The translations under genes and the position numbers were made by a program. The notes beneath the pieces were generated by a model. It did not search any database. It was not told where the DNA came from and saw only the letters and a program-made list of their open reading frames with translations. This document shows, in pieces, positions 16,763 to 26,082 of a stretch of DNA of 64,000 bases. Numbering within the stretch: position 1 is the stretch's first letter; each line of letters opens with the position of its first letter. The stretch is from Ohtaekwangia sp036503775 (GTDB lineage Bacteria > Bacteroidota > Bacteroidia > Cytophagales > Cyclobacteriaceae): NCBI GenBank assembly GCA_036503775.1, contig DASXWH010000266.1, positions 1-64,000 on the forward strand, in the 5' to 3' direction.

Positions 16763-19700
16763 ATGAATGATTATTTACTAAACATGACAAGAAGGATGCT
16801 CTTCCTGGGCATACTCCTGCTTGGTTCGACCTGGGGTTGGACGCAGGTGTATCAGGACGGGGTCCAGACAGGTATGGTGAAAGTTAAGTTTACCACGGAG
16901 ATGTCTGCACCGCTCAGTCAGCTGCGCGTTCAATCCGGTAAAAAACTCGTCACGGGTATACAAACGCTGGATGCAGTTGCTACGAAAACCGGTGCAAAGA
17001 ATATGTATCGCCTGTTCCCTTACGATCCAAAGTTTGAAAACAAACTGCGCAAGCACGGACTTCATTTATGGTATGTGGTGGAGATTGATAATTCGATCAA
17101 TCCTAAAACAGCTGCACAGCAATTCAGGCAGCTTAAAGAAGTTGCTGTGGCTGAAACAGAACGTGAAAAGATCCTGGCTCCCTACGCGCTTGTGCCGTAC
17201 AGTCAGTCACCCTCCACGTTTACAACATTACCGTTCAACGATCCTTACCTGAAAGATCAGTGGCATTATAACAACACAGGTCAATCCGGTTTTGCTGATG
17301 CTGATGTGAATTTGTTTGAAGCCTGGACTGAAACAGCCGGTGCGAGTGACATCATCGTTTCCGTTCATGATGAAGGTGTGGATGTCAATCACATTGATAT
17401 TAAAGATAACATGTGGACAAATGCAGCAGAGCTGAACGGTACAACAGGTGTTGATGATGACAACAATGGATACATCGATGACATTCACGGCTATAATTTT
17501 CAGAAGAATAAAGGTGCAGTAGATGCGCAGCCGCATGGAACGCACGTGGCTGGTACCATTGCTGCGATCAACAACAACGGCATTGGTGTATCTGGTGTAG
17601 CGGGTGGAACAGGGCATGGTGATGGTGTGAAAGTAATGTCACTTCAGATTTTCGGTGGCGCATTTGAAAATTCATACATCTATGCTGCCAACAATGGTGC
17701 GGTGATTTCTCAGAACAGCTGGGGCTATCGTGACCCGGGTACTATTGATGAGTCTGTGCTTGAAGCCATTGACTATTTCATTGCGGAAGCTGGTGATTAT
17801 CCAGGTAGTCCGATGAAAGGTGGTATCGTCATTTTTGCTGCAGGTAACAGTAATATGGATGCCGAATGGTATCCGGGATACCATGAACCGGTAATGGCGG
17901 TTTCATCGCTGGGACCAGAATGGAAACGCGCTTACTATTCTAATTATGGAAGCTGGGTTGAGATCGCTGCACCCGGTGGCGACCTCGACTATGGCTCAAA
18001 AGGTGGTGTGTTAAGTCTGGCACCGAAAAATCAATACGCTTACATGCAAGGTACTTCCATGGCTTGTCCGCATGTGTCAGGTATTGCTGCGCTCGCGTTG
18101 GCCAATCGAACCAAACAACAACTCACGAATACCGAGCTGTGGAATAAACTCATGACCGGAACAGTTGATATTGATCAATTCAATCCGGATTATGCGGGTA
18201 AGCTTGGCGTGGGAGCTATTGATGCTTCCCTGGCGATTCAAAATGACCTCGGCATTGCACCCGTTGCCATTGCTGATTTGGCAGTAACGGGTGTAGCACA
18301 GGAGTTCGCTACACTTTCCTGGACTGTGCCAGTTGATACGGATGACAAGAAGCCTACGCAGTTTAACCTGTACTATCATACACAAGCGATCACCAGTAGC
18401 AATATCAACACTGCGGAGAAGATTGTTATAAAGAATGACAGCGCAGCGGGAAAATCTTTCGAATATGAAGTAGCCGGATTACTCGGGCTGACCACCTATC
18501 ATTTTGTGATCACATCAACGGATCGCTGGGGAAATGTTTCTGTATTATCCAATCCGATTTCAGCTACAACCAACAATGGTCCTTCCATTGTGGTAGATGA
18601 AAACAGTACTGCTATCGAACTCTCCATTGATGTAACGGTTTCAGAAACAGCAACACATGAGATCACCATTTCAAACCAGGAAGAAGGAATACTGCGGTGG
18701 GATCATTTCACACGTCATCGCGATGCTTCATTATCATTCAGCACTTCGGGGCTGCATTATCCGAAAGTGACGAGCAGCAAACCGGCCTCAGAAATCACCG
18801 TAGGAAGAAGGTCAGTCGTACCTGCTCAGAATATTGTACGCAGCAATGAGCCTGTGCCGATGGCATTCACGGCTGTTGAAAAATCATACTCCTCATGGGC
18901 GACTGATATCATTGGTGAAATGGACATCAGACTTAGCAATTCGGCAGCAGCAAAATTTTTTGTAAATGAACCGGAAGGGTTCAACCTGACACAGGTACAG
19001 ATGTATCTGAAGCATGATCCTGAACTGGGGCCGGTGATCGTTGAAGTATACAAAGGCTCAGCACCGGTCAAAAACAATCTGGTCTATGCACAGGAACACA
19101 GCAATTGGGGTGCCAGAGAAGCAACAGCCTACATAACCCTCGATGAGCAACTTTATTTTGCATCGGGTGAAACGTTCTGGGTGGTATTTCATGTGCCGGC
19201 CGGAAATCTTTATCCGCTGGGGATAGGATTTGAAAATGATCCGTCATACTCGGCAAACTGTTTCATGTCGTTTGATATGGGTGCTACCTGGGATCAGCTT
19301 GAAGTGCTGCTCGATAGTAAGGACTTTGCCTGGACGATGACTGCAGCAAGTTATAATGCTCACCTCGGCACGTACCTTACACTCGAACCTGGCTCTGGTG
19401 ATATTGCCGGCCATGAAGAAGCGCAAACGGTTCTCACCGCTAACGGTGCGAATCTCATCAATGGAACCTATAGTGCAAACCTCGTATTGAAATCCAACGA
19501 TGCGAATCAACGTGAGCTGAGAGTGCCCGTAACACTGAATGTAAGCGGTCATGAACCACACCTTAAACACATTGACATTGTTGATTTTGGAAATGTTTTC
19601 AATGGATTGTCTGAAACAATTGAAGTAGCGTTGGAGAACACAGGATATGGAAATTTCAGCAACCCTGAATTTTCTATTGATAATCCTCAATTTTCTATTG

Positions 19701-22700
19701 TTGGTGGTACTCCCTGGAAAATCGGTGCACGCGAGGAAGCCATTGTAAAGATTAAATTCTCACCCGTATCAGGCGGAAACATTAATGGTCTGTTGAAAAT
19801 AACCAACGGTGAACAGTCGTATGAAATACCCTTGTTCGGTGTTGGCGCGGAAACTTCCCGGATCACGATCACACCCGAAAGTCAGACTGTCAATTCAGTA
19901 ACCATCGGTGATGTAGTGGATGCACAGATCACGGTAGAAAATACAGGTGCATTTCCGCTGAAGTATTTTGTTCCTGGCTATGATAACAAAGGGATAAGCG
20001 ACAACTGGCCTTCAGATTATCACAGTTACGGATATAAATTCAGAACCAGTTATGCTTCAGAATCCAATCCGATAGCGTATTCATTTCAGGATATCTCCTC
20101 AACAGGCGTCAATGTAACGGAGACGCTTAAAGATGACGGTGTGTATGTACCGGTTGAGCTTGGTTTTGACTTTCCATATTATGGCCAGATGATGCACAAG
20201 ATCTTCATCGCCCAAAAAGGATTCACCACGTTTGATGACAGCGTACGCCCAATCAACTCACCTTCCCTTAACAACACGTACAATCCTAAAGGGTTTATAT
20301 CTCCGCTGGGTGGCTTCTTTAGTTTTGTTACCAGCGAAGGATCAATCCATTATCAGGTAGAGGCTGACCGCATTATTATTCAGTACAATAATGTATGGGA
20401 TGGATGGAATCCAGAATTCATCACGGCACAGATGGTATTGTTTGCCAACGGTGATATCCGTTTCTATTATGAAGACATGGGATACTCTGCTGAAAGTCAG
20501 AAATCCTTAAATATCCTCATCGAGAACCTAGAACAAAATGACGGGATTCTGGTGAATAACTATAGCCAGCCAATCGAATTATACAGCGGTCTCGCTCTTG
20601 GATTTGATTACCCGGGCCCCAACATCATCACTTCAATGGAAAACGGCTCAGGTATTATCGTGCCGGGAGGTTCAACTGTTGTAGATGTGAAGTTGGATGC
20701 ACGTACGCTGGTGGAAGGTACAACCAAACGGTATATAAATTTCATCAGCAATGATCCGTCAACGCCTCAAACCAGTGCACTGATCCAACTGGAGATCACC
20801 GATGGCGGTGTAACCAGACCTGTAGTTTCGACAGACACAATCGCTTTTGGCAATGTGTTTCAGGGTGCCGTTCGTTCAAGCGCCTTCACAATAAAAAATA
20901 CAGGCTCGGCTAATCTGAATGTCACGGGTATGAACCTAGTAGATGGCGAGTTCACAATTACCGGTGAAGCTTCTTCGATCATCACTCCGGGTATGTATAA
21001 AAAATATGAAGTACAGGTACCAACAGCTGACCTGGGGTCTATGGAAGATTGGTTATCCATCAATTATGCTGATGGTACACACGATACAATCGCTATTTCC
21101 GGAAACATTGTGGTAGCGCCAGCGATCAGCGTTGACCTTACACCGATTCAGGAAACTCTTGCCTATGGAGAATCTTTAACCCATACGATCTCCATTGGTA
21201 ACACCGGACTTGCTCCACTGGAAGTTTCAGCTTCCGGTAATCAGTGGTTATTGTTTGAAGCGACCGATGCTATTGTGTCGCATGGTTATACGGTAGAGAA
21301 GAATAACAATGGTGATTTCTATCAATGGATTGATATCCGGAAAACCGGAACACAAATGCCGTTTGTTGATTTCGATGATTTTGATGCTACCTTCTGGAGA
21401 ACACTGGAGTTGCCTTTCCCGATTGAATTTTACGGTGAACAGTTTACGTCATTCAAGATCGGTGACAACGGAATTATTTCATTCGAAGAGAATCCGGAAG
21501 CCAGTTTGTTTACAGATTACATTCCCTCGGCTATCCATCCGGGCAAATGTATAATGCCATACTGGACGTTCAGCGGGTTCAGCGATTACCTCTATCCGAT
21601 TGAAGACATCGGTATTTTTTACCAGTTCTATGACGACAAGTTCATTATCACCTGGAGTTACTTCACCAACAACTTTGGCGGAATGGGTGACCCAGTTTCA
21701 GCTCAGGTAATCTTTTACAAGAATGGAACGATGAAGTTCCAGTATAAGCGTGAAGAAGGAGGTGCAGATCTCACTTCACATTTCGGTACCATCGGGTTCC
21801 AGGAAAGCAGCTCTAAGGGTGTAGGTATTTCTGAATACAATTCCCTGGATTACGGTGCAGGTCTGGCCTACATCATCACGCCTGTTAAAAAATACGTGGT
21901 ACAGCCCGGTGAAACACTTGAAGGTAACATCACGCTGGATGCCACAAACATGTATGGCGGACATTACACCGGTGTTCTTAAAATTGAGAATAACGTACCC
22001 AACCAGGAGCACCTCGAGAAACCGGTTGAACTTACGGTAACAGGTGATGCTGTAATTGACGTTGTCAGTGAAGTGGACTTCGGTAAGAAGATTATAGAGA
22101 TGGAGTTTGGATCACCCAAGCTTCATACACTTGATCTGACGATTGGAAATGAGGGTTCAGCTCCGCTGGAAATCACCTGGGCACAAATGACAGATGGTAT
22201 GCAAGGATTGAGCATGCAGATTTGGGCATATGTAGACGGATGGTTCGGAAAAGAATGGCGATGGGCAGATATTGCTGAGTTGTATTCACCCTGGTCAATG
22301 GAGACTCCGGTATTCACCATCAAGCCGGGTGATGCATTAGATGTTCGTGCTGTCTTTGCTCCTTCTGCGCCTGGTGAATTTGCAGATGACCTGGTGTTGA
22401 TTACCAATGCCGGAGAAAAACACATTGCGATGACAGGTTCAGCAGTTGATCCTCCATCATTGCATGTGACTACGGAATCCATTGACGTAACCATGTCTAA
22501 GCCTGATGAAACGGAGACGGCTTCGGTTGAATTTGATAACCTGAATGGATTGTCTGATCTGATCTATGAAGTAAGCATTGACTACGGACGAGCAGTACCG
22601 GCCCGTGCAGAGTCAATGACCGTAGCAGCGCAGTTGGTATCCACGTTGAAATCTGTGTCGACCCGTACAGGTGTAGGTGTGGTGGAACATATCACGTCAA

Positions 22701-24217
22701 CCTACAACCGCGTTCTCTCTCATACCGAAAAAGATGCACCCGACACCTATGTAGGTACTGACGGTGCCACTCCGTTCACGGTAGCTACAAAATTTAATGC
22801 AGGTCCTGAAGGATTTAACGTTTCTCACATTGAAGCCTGGTTCAGAACGGAAGCACTTACACAGGGTGTTATAACGGCTGAAGTTCGCGCAGGTGGAAAC
22901 TCGATTGCAGAAGCTGCAACCCTGGCAACAGGTTCCATTGAATTTACGGGTACCGGCAATGATGAAGTTGGTGCATGGTATACCATTACGTTGGATGTGC
23001 CTGCGGGAATTTATCCGAATGAAGATTTCTACATTCTTGTTAATTATCCGTTTGGAATGAATTTCCCGGTGGGAACCGTTACGGGTGAAGAACACAAGGA
23101 AGGAAGATACCTGTACTCTGAAGACGGAGGACTGTGGGGGGATGCTCAGGAGATCGAAGGTTTTGGAAACTTCGGCTGGCTGATGTCTGCCGCAGAACAA
23201 ACAGCCAAAGATTTCAAATGGGTTACTCTTACGTCCGGTAACGAAGGAATATTGCCCGCGGGTGAAAGCGGTACGATAGGTCTGCTCATCGATGGTGCAC
23301 TTGCTGTCCGTGGTGACCAGGTTGCCAGCGTCGTACTGAAATCAAATGATCCGGCTAACACGATGGTGAAAATTCCGGTGACGCTTCACCTGAATGATGC
23401 TCCTCATTTCTTCAATGTTCCGGTTAATGTGGTTATGGCAGAAAATGAACAGACAATTCTCAAGCTGAATGTAACCGATGCTGAAGACGATGCTGTTATG
23501 CTGAGCACATTATCCGTATATGAAGATGTTGATTATGTATTCGAAGGCGGAGTACTGACAATTACCCTAACACCTGAATTTGGTGATGCCGGTAACTACA
23601 GCTATGTCTTTGTAGCTACGGATGAACACAACGCAAGTCGTGAAGTAACAGTGTCCGTAGAGGTTACGCACACTAACCAGGCACCGGAATTCATTGCCTC
23701 ACAACGTGTATTTGACTTTCACGCTACAAGCAGCCTGAATGAATTTTCATTAGGCGAATTCTTTGCTGATCCGGATGACGATGAAATGACATTCACCGTT
23801 ACCAGCACAGATGATGCGGTAGACGTGTTCGCCTCCGCGGATCAGTTTATTGTGCGTCCGGTATCAATTGGCGAAGCGTACCTGATCTTCACCGTAAAAG
23901 ATTCTCATCAGGCAACAACAGTAGATTCCATACAGGTAGTCGTAAGTAGTGTACTGGCATTGGAGGAAGAAAGCATGGGTGGTATGAAGGTATATCCCAA
24001 CGCAGTGCAGAAGTATGTAAACCTGTCGTTCAGTAAAACATGGAAAGGAGAACTGGCAGTTGAGGTGGTAGACGCAGCAGGAAAAATTCAGCTGACTACC
24101 GCTGTTCAGGCGGCAGAGAATACATCCCTTGATCTTTCCGGATTACGGAAAGGATTTTATATCCTTCGTGTTAGTGATGCCGATAAGCATGAGACTGTAA
24201 AGATTATTAAAGAATAG
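16763..24217 (+). CDS. Giant S8 (subtilisin-like) serine protease with ASH-type repeats and T9SS sorting domain
   Basis: Secreted multidomain protein of 2484 aa. After a signal peptide (MLFLGILLLGSTWGWTQ) comes a subtilase domain with an intact triad: Asp in VSVHDEGVDVNH (near 200), His in PHGTHVAGT (near 257), Ser in GTSMACPHVSG (near 431), plus the oxyanion Asn in FAAGNSN. A fibronectin-III-like domain follows (about 500-600). Three ASH/choice-of-anchor-D-like domains start with FGNVFNG, FGNVFQG and FGKKI near 940, 1355 and 1760. Two pairs of larger modules are repeated around them. Ig/cadherin-like domains precede a T9SS type A signal (MKVYPNAVQKYVNLSF, about 2405-2484). The ATG at 16763 is preferred to 16691, which overlaps the upstream gene. 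The protein is probably cell-surface bound and involved in proteolysis or adhesion. Confidence 0.9.
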   Translation: MNDYLLNMTRRMLFLGILLLGSTWGWTQVYQDGVQTGMVKVKFTTEMSAPLSQLRVQSGKKLVTGIQTLDAVATKTGAKNMYRLFPYDPKFENKLRKHGLHLWYVVEIDNSINPKTAAQQFRQLKEVAVAETEREKILAPYALVPYSQSPSTFTTLPFNDPYLKDQWHYNNTGQSGFADADVNLFEAWTETAGASDIIVSVHDEGVDVNHIDIKDNMWTNAAELNGTTGVDDDNNGYIDDIHGYNFQKNKGAVDAQPHGTHVAGTIAAINNNGIGVSGVAGGTGHGDGVKVMSLQIFGGAFENSYIYAANNGAVISQNSWGYRDPGTIDESVLEAIDYFIAEAGDYPGSPMKGGIVIFAAGNSNMDAEWYPGYHEPVMAVSSLGPEWKRAYYSNYGSWVEIAAPGGDLDYGSKGGVLSLAPKNQYAYMQGTSMACPHVSGIAALALANRTKQQLTNTELWNKLMTGTVDIDQFNPDYAGKLGVGAIDASLAIQNDLGIAPVAIADLAVTGVAQEFATLSWTVPVDTDDKKPTQFNLYYHTQAITSSNINTAEKIVIKNDSAAGKSFEYEVAGLLGLTTYHFVITSTDRWGNVSVLSNPISATTNNGPSIVVDENSTAIELSIDVTVSETATHEITISNQEEGILRWDHFTRHRDASLSFSTSGLHYPKVTSSKPASEITVGRRSVVPAQNIVRSNEPVPMAFTAVEKSYSSWATDIIGEMDIRLSNSAAAKFFVNEPEGFNLTQVQMYLKHDPELGPVIVEVYKGSAPVKNNLVYAQEHSNWGAREATAYITLDEQLYFASGETFWVVFHVPAGNLYPLGIGFENDPSYSANCFMSFDMGATWDQLEVLLDSKDFAWTMTAASYNAHLGTYLTLEPGSGDIAGHEEAQTVLTANGANLINGTYSANLVLKSNDANQRELRVPVTLNVSGHEPHLKHIDIVDFGNVFNGLSETIEVALENTGYGNFSNPEFSIDNPQFSIVGGTPWKIGAREEAIVKIKFSPVSGGNINGLLKITNGEQSYEIPLFGVGAETSRITITPESQTVNSVTIGDVVDAQITVENTGAFPLKYFVPGYDNKGISDNWPSDYHSYGYKFRTSYASESNPIAYSFQDISSTGVNVTETLKDDGVYVPVELGFDFPYYGQMMHKIFIAQKGFTTFDDSVRPINSPSLNNTYNPKGFISPLGGFFSFVTSEGSIHYQVEADRIIIQYNNVWDGWNPEFITAQMVLFANGDIRFYYEDMGYSAESQKSLNILIENLEQNDGILVNNYSQPIELYSGLALGFDYPGPNIITSMENGSGIIVPGGSTVVDVKLDARTLVEGTTKRYINFISNDPSTPQTSALIQLEITDGGVTRPVVSTDTIAFGNVFQGAVRSSAFTIKNTGSANLNVTGMNLVDGEFTITGEASSIITPGMYKKYEVQVPTADLGSMEDWLSINYADGTHDTIAISGNIVVAPAISVDLTPIQETLAYGESLTHTISIGNTGLAPLEVSASGNQWLLFEATDAIVSHGYTVEKNNNGDFYQWIDIRKTGTQMPFVDFDDFDATFWRTLELPFPIEFYGEQFTSFKIGDNGIISFEENPEASLFTDYIPSAIHPGKCIMPYWTFSGFSDYLYPIEDIGIFYQFYDDKFIITWSYFTNNFGGMGDPVSAQVIFYKNGTMKFQYKREEGGADLTSHFGTIGFQESSSKGVGISEYNSLDYGAGLAYIITPVKKYVVQPGETLEGNITLDATNMYGGHYTGVLKIENNVPNQEHLEKPVELTVTGDAVIDVVSEVDFGKKIIEMEFGSPKLHTLDLTIGNEGSAPLEITWAQMTDGMQGLSMQIWAYVDGWFGKEWRWADIAELYSPWSMETPVFTIKPGDALDVRAVFAPSAPGEFADDLVLITNAGEKHIAMTGSAVDPPSLHVTTESIDVTMSKPDETETASVEFDNLNGLSDLIYEVSIDYGRAVPARAESMTVAAQLVSTLKSVSTRTGVGVVEHITSTYNRVLSHTEKDAPDTYVGTDGATPFTVATKFNAGPEGFNVSHIEAWFRTEALTQGVITAEVRAGGNSIAEAATLATGSIEFTGTGNDEVGAWYTITLDVPAGIYPNEDFYILVNYPFGMNFPVGTVTGEEHKEGRYLYSEDGGLWGDAQEIEGFGNFGWLMSAAEQTAKDFKWVTLTSGNEGILPAGESGTIGLLIDGALAVRGDQVASVVLKSNDPANTMVKIPVTLHLNDAPHFFNVPVNVVMAENEQTILKLNVTDAEDDAVMLSTLSVYEDVDYVFEGGVLTITLTPEFGDAGNYSYVFVATDEHNASREVTVSVEVTHTNQAPEFIASQRVFDFHATSSLNEFSLGEFFADPDDDEMTFTVTSTDDAVDVFASADQFIVRPVSIGEAYLIFTVKDSHQATTVDSIQVVVSSVLALEEESMGGMKVYPNAVQKYVNLSFSKTWKGELAVEVVDAAGKIQLTTAVQAAENTSLDLSGLRKGFYILRVSDADKHETVKIIKE

Positions 24218-24236
24218 ACATCACCCAAAGAGTTGT

Positions 24237-24270
24237 TGCCGGTTAGCCTGAAGGTGTCAGGCGGCCGGCA
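24237..24270 (+). terminator. Stable hairpin after the protease gene
   Basis: TGCCGG, GCCTGA / TCAGGC, CCGGCA form a two-part 12-bp stem with small internal loops, 20 nt after the stop. No T-run follows, so it may stabilise the mRNA end or act as a weak terminator rather than an intrinsic one. Confidence 0.5.
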
Positions 24271-24294
24271 TCCAACTCGACTTACCTAAACATT

Positions 24295-24738
24295 ATGAAA
24301 GCAACTTTATATTTCAGCGTACTTCTGTTTCTCTTCCAGGCCAGTGCCTGCAGTGAAGATGAAAGCACGAGCGCAAAAGACAATATGATCCGTCAGCTTA
24401 CGGAATCTACCTGGATAGCGGAAAGCGTTGAACACGGAACGGATGGTGACTTGACCTTTCAGTATGATGATTTTTCCATTGCGTTCACATCATCAGAATC
24501 AGGAAACTTTTTGGGCGATTACCTGGTGGCCAATGGCGGTTATGCCTTTGCTGATGCTTTTGGAAAATGGACTGTTTCCGAAGACTTACACACCTTAATG
24601 CTGGATAACGATCAGGAATTGACAGTTGAATTTCAGGGTGAAAAGATGATCCTTGATTTTACTGTGAATCCTTCGTCAGGTGGCCGGTCCAATGGTTTGT
24701 CCGGGCATTTTACATTCACCTTGATCCACACACCTTAA
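24295..24738 (+). CDS. Small lipocalin-like lipoprotein, hypothetical
   Basis: The 147-aa protein has a lipoprotein signal peptide (MKATLYFSVLLFLFQASAC), with the acceptor Cys at about residue 19 followed by SEDES. The mature part is acidic and reads like a small beta-barrel of the lipocalin-like kind seen in Bacteroidota (LTESTWIAESVEHG, FGKWTVSEDLHTLML, GHFTFTLIHTP). Function is unknown. It lies 77 nt after the giant protease with a hairpin between them, and a terminator follows, so it may be the end of the same transcript or a separate unit. It may be an outer-membrane accessory of the protease; this is inference from position only. Confidence 0.72.
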   Translation: MKATLYFSVLLFLFQASACSEDESTSAKDNMIRQLTESTWIAESVEHGTDGDLTFQYDDFSIAFTSSESGNFLGDYLVANGGYAFADAFGKWTVSEDLHTLMLDNDQELTVEFQGEKMILDFTVNPSSGGRSNGLSGHFTFTLIHTP

Positions 24739-24758
24739 ACCTAAACCTGATTGTGGAG

Positions 24759-24790
24759 AGAGAGGGGCTGCCGGAAGGCGGCCTCTTTTA
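24759..24790 (+). terminator. Intrinsic terminator after the lipoprotein
   Basis: AGAGGGGCTGCC and GGCGGCCTCT pair around GGAA with one bulge, followed by TTTTATTA. It begins 20 nt after the lipoprotein stop codon. Confidence 0.75.
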
Positions 24791-24875
24791 TTATCGGCTA
24801 ATCCCTGAAGTGTGGTTGAATGTTAATAAATCTGCCCGAAGCAATGGATAACGATTATATTCGCACCTATTTGAT

Positions 24876-26039
24876 ATGGAGCTCAAGCACAGGCAGCGGA
24901 TTTTTCTCAGTACCTACTTCTTTCTCTCCGGAGTTTGTTTTTCAACCTGGGCTTCCCGTATTCCAACTATCAAAACTTCTTTCGGATACAATGAAGCGGA
25001 ACTAGGTACGCTTTTATTAGCCATGCCGATCAGTTCACTGATCAGCTTGCCCTTTTCCGGCTGGCTGGTATCCCGGTTTGACAGTCGCATACCCATTTTA
25101 TTCGGGTTTATTTTACTCGCCATTTCCACAGCGCTGATTGGTTTTGCTCCTACCACTCTTCTGTTGGCAGGTGCTGTGAGTTTGTTTTCATTCAGCCTGC
25201 GTATCATTAATATTTCCATGAATACACAGGCCGTTACCCTTCAGCGGCAATTCGAGCGTAAGATCAACGGATCGTTTCATGCGCTGTGGAGTACAGGCGG
25301 AATTGTAGGGGTGATCTTTTCAACCTTGCTGATTCGCTGGGATGTAGCGATGAACATGCACTTGCTTATTGTTGCTGTATTTTCCCTGATAGCAACGCTG
25401 GTATGTTACAGGCACCTTCTGCGTGGTGATCGTGCTCCATCGGGCAACAAGCTGGTCCTTCATAAACCGGATCCCTACATTGTTTACCTGGGCCTTCTGG
25501 TATTTATGGCCGCCATATGTGAAGGCGGGATGATCGATTGGAATGGCGTATATTTCAGAGAGGTGGTGGGTGAAGAATTATTTACAATGGGATACCTGGC
25601 CTTTATGGTGCTGATGGCAACTTCCCGGTTTGTTTCAGACAGAATTATTGAGAGTATCGGTATGTCGAGAACATTTATACTGAGTGCGATCTTAGTAGTG
25701 GCAGGTGTAAGCCTGTCCATTATGTTTCCATACTTCTGGCCTTGCATGATCGGCTTTTGCCTGGTGGGTTTTGGTACGGCTGCCATATTTCCGATGACTT
25801 TTTTACTTGCCGGTGATTCCAAAAAATATTCGGCAGGTATGGCGATCTCCATCATCGCGACCTATGCCATTGCTGGTATGTTGATCGGTCCACCTCTCAT
25901 CGGATATTTAGCGCAGGCATTTGGTCTTCGTGTTGCCTTTATTGCTTTTGCCATTACAGGTTTTATGTTCATCCCAATCTCACAGCTTTTCTTCCGGCAT
26001 CAGCATTCGCTCTCAACGCAAAAAGAAAACCCTGCCTGA
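24876..26039 (+). CDS. MFS transporter, YbjJ-like
   Basis: Inner-membrane transporter of the major facilitator superfamily, 387 aa with about twelve hydrophobic segments. The first helix reads FLSGVCFSTWASRIPTIK, the conserved start of the group that includes YbjJ; the loop 2-3 motif is GWLVSRFDSRIPI. FHALWSTGGIVGV and CEGGMIDWNGVYFRE are also typical of this group. The substrate is unknown; sugars or drugs are both possible. TATATTCG at 24856-24863 differs by one base from the -7 box and lies 12 nt before the ATG. The hairpin overlapping its 3' end serves the converging xylanase gene. Confidence 0.87.
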   Translation: MELKHRQRIFLSTYFFLSGVCFSTWASRIPTIKTSFGYNEAELGTLLLAMPISSLISLPFSGWLVSRFDSRIPILFGFILLAISTALIGFAPTTLLLAGAVSLFSFSLRIINISMNTQAVTLQRQFERKINGSFHALWSTGGIVGVIFSTLLIRWDVAMNMHLLIVAVFSLIATLVCYRHLLRGDRAPSGNKLVLHKPDPYIVYLGLLVFMAAICEGGMIDWNGVYFREVVGEELFTMGYLAFMVLMATSRFVSDRIIESIGMSRTFILSAILVVAGVSLSIMFPYFWPCMIGFCLVGFGTAAIFPMTFLLAGDSKKYSAGMAISIIATYAIAGMLIGPPLIGYLAQAFGLRVAFIAFAITGFMFIPISQLFFRHQHSLSTQKENPA

Positions 26040-26060
26040 TACGAGGATCAGGACAGGGTC
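26017..26060 (-). terminator. Intrinsic terminator of the xylanase gene (minus strand)
   Basis: Read on the minus strand, ACCCTGTCCTGAT and ATCAGGCAGGGT pair around CCTCGT, followed by TTTCTTTTTG. It sits 23 nt after the xylanase stop and overlaps the last codons of the MFS gene on the other strand. The plus-strand side lacks a comparable T-run. Confidence 0.82.
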
Positions 26061-26082
26061 TCAGTTTAAGGTTACTAAGGGT

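Noticed and set aside
24237..24270. Classical intrinsic terminator after the protease gene
   Set aside because: The hairpin is strong, but no T-run follows; kept only as a possible mRNA-end structure.
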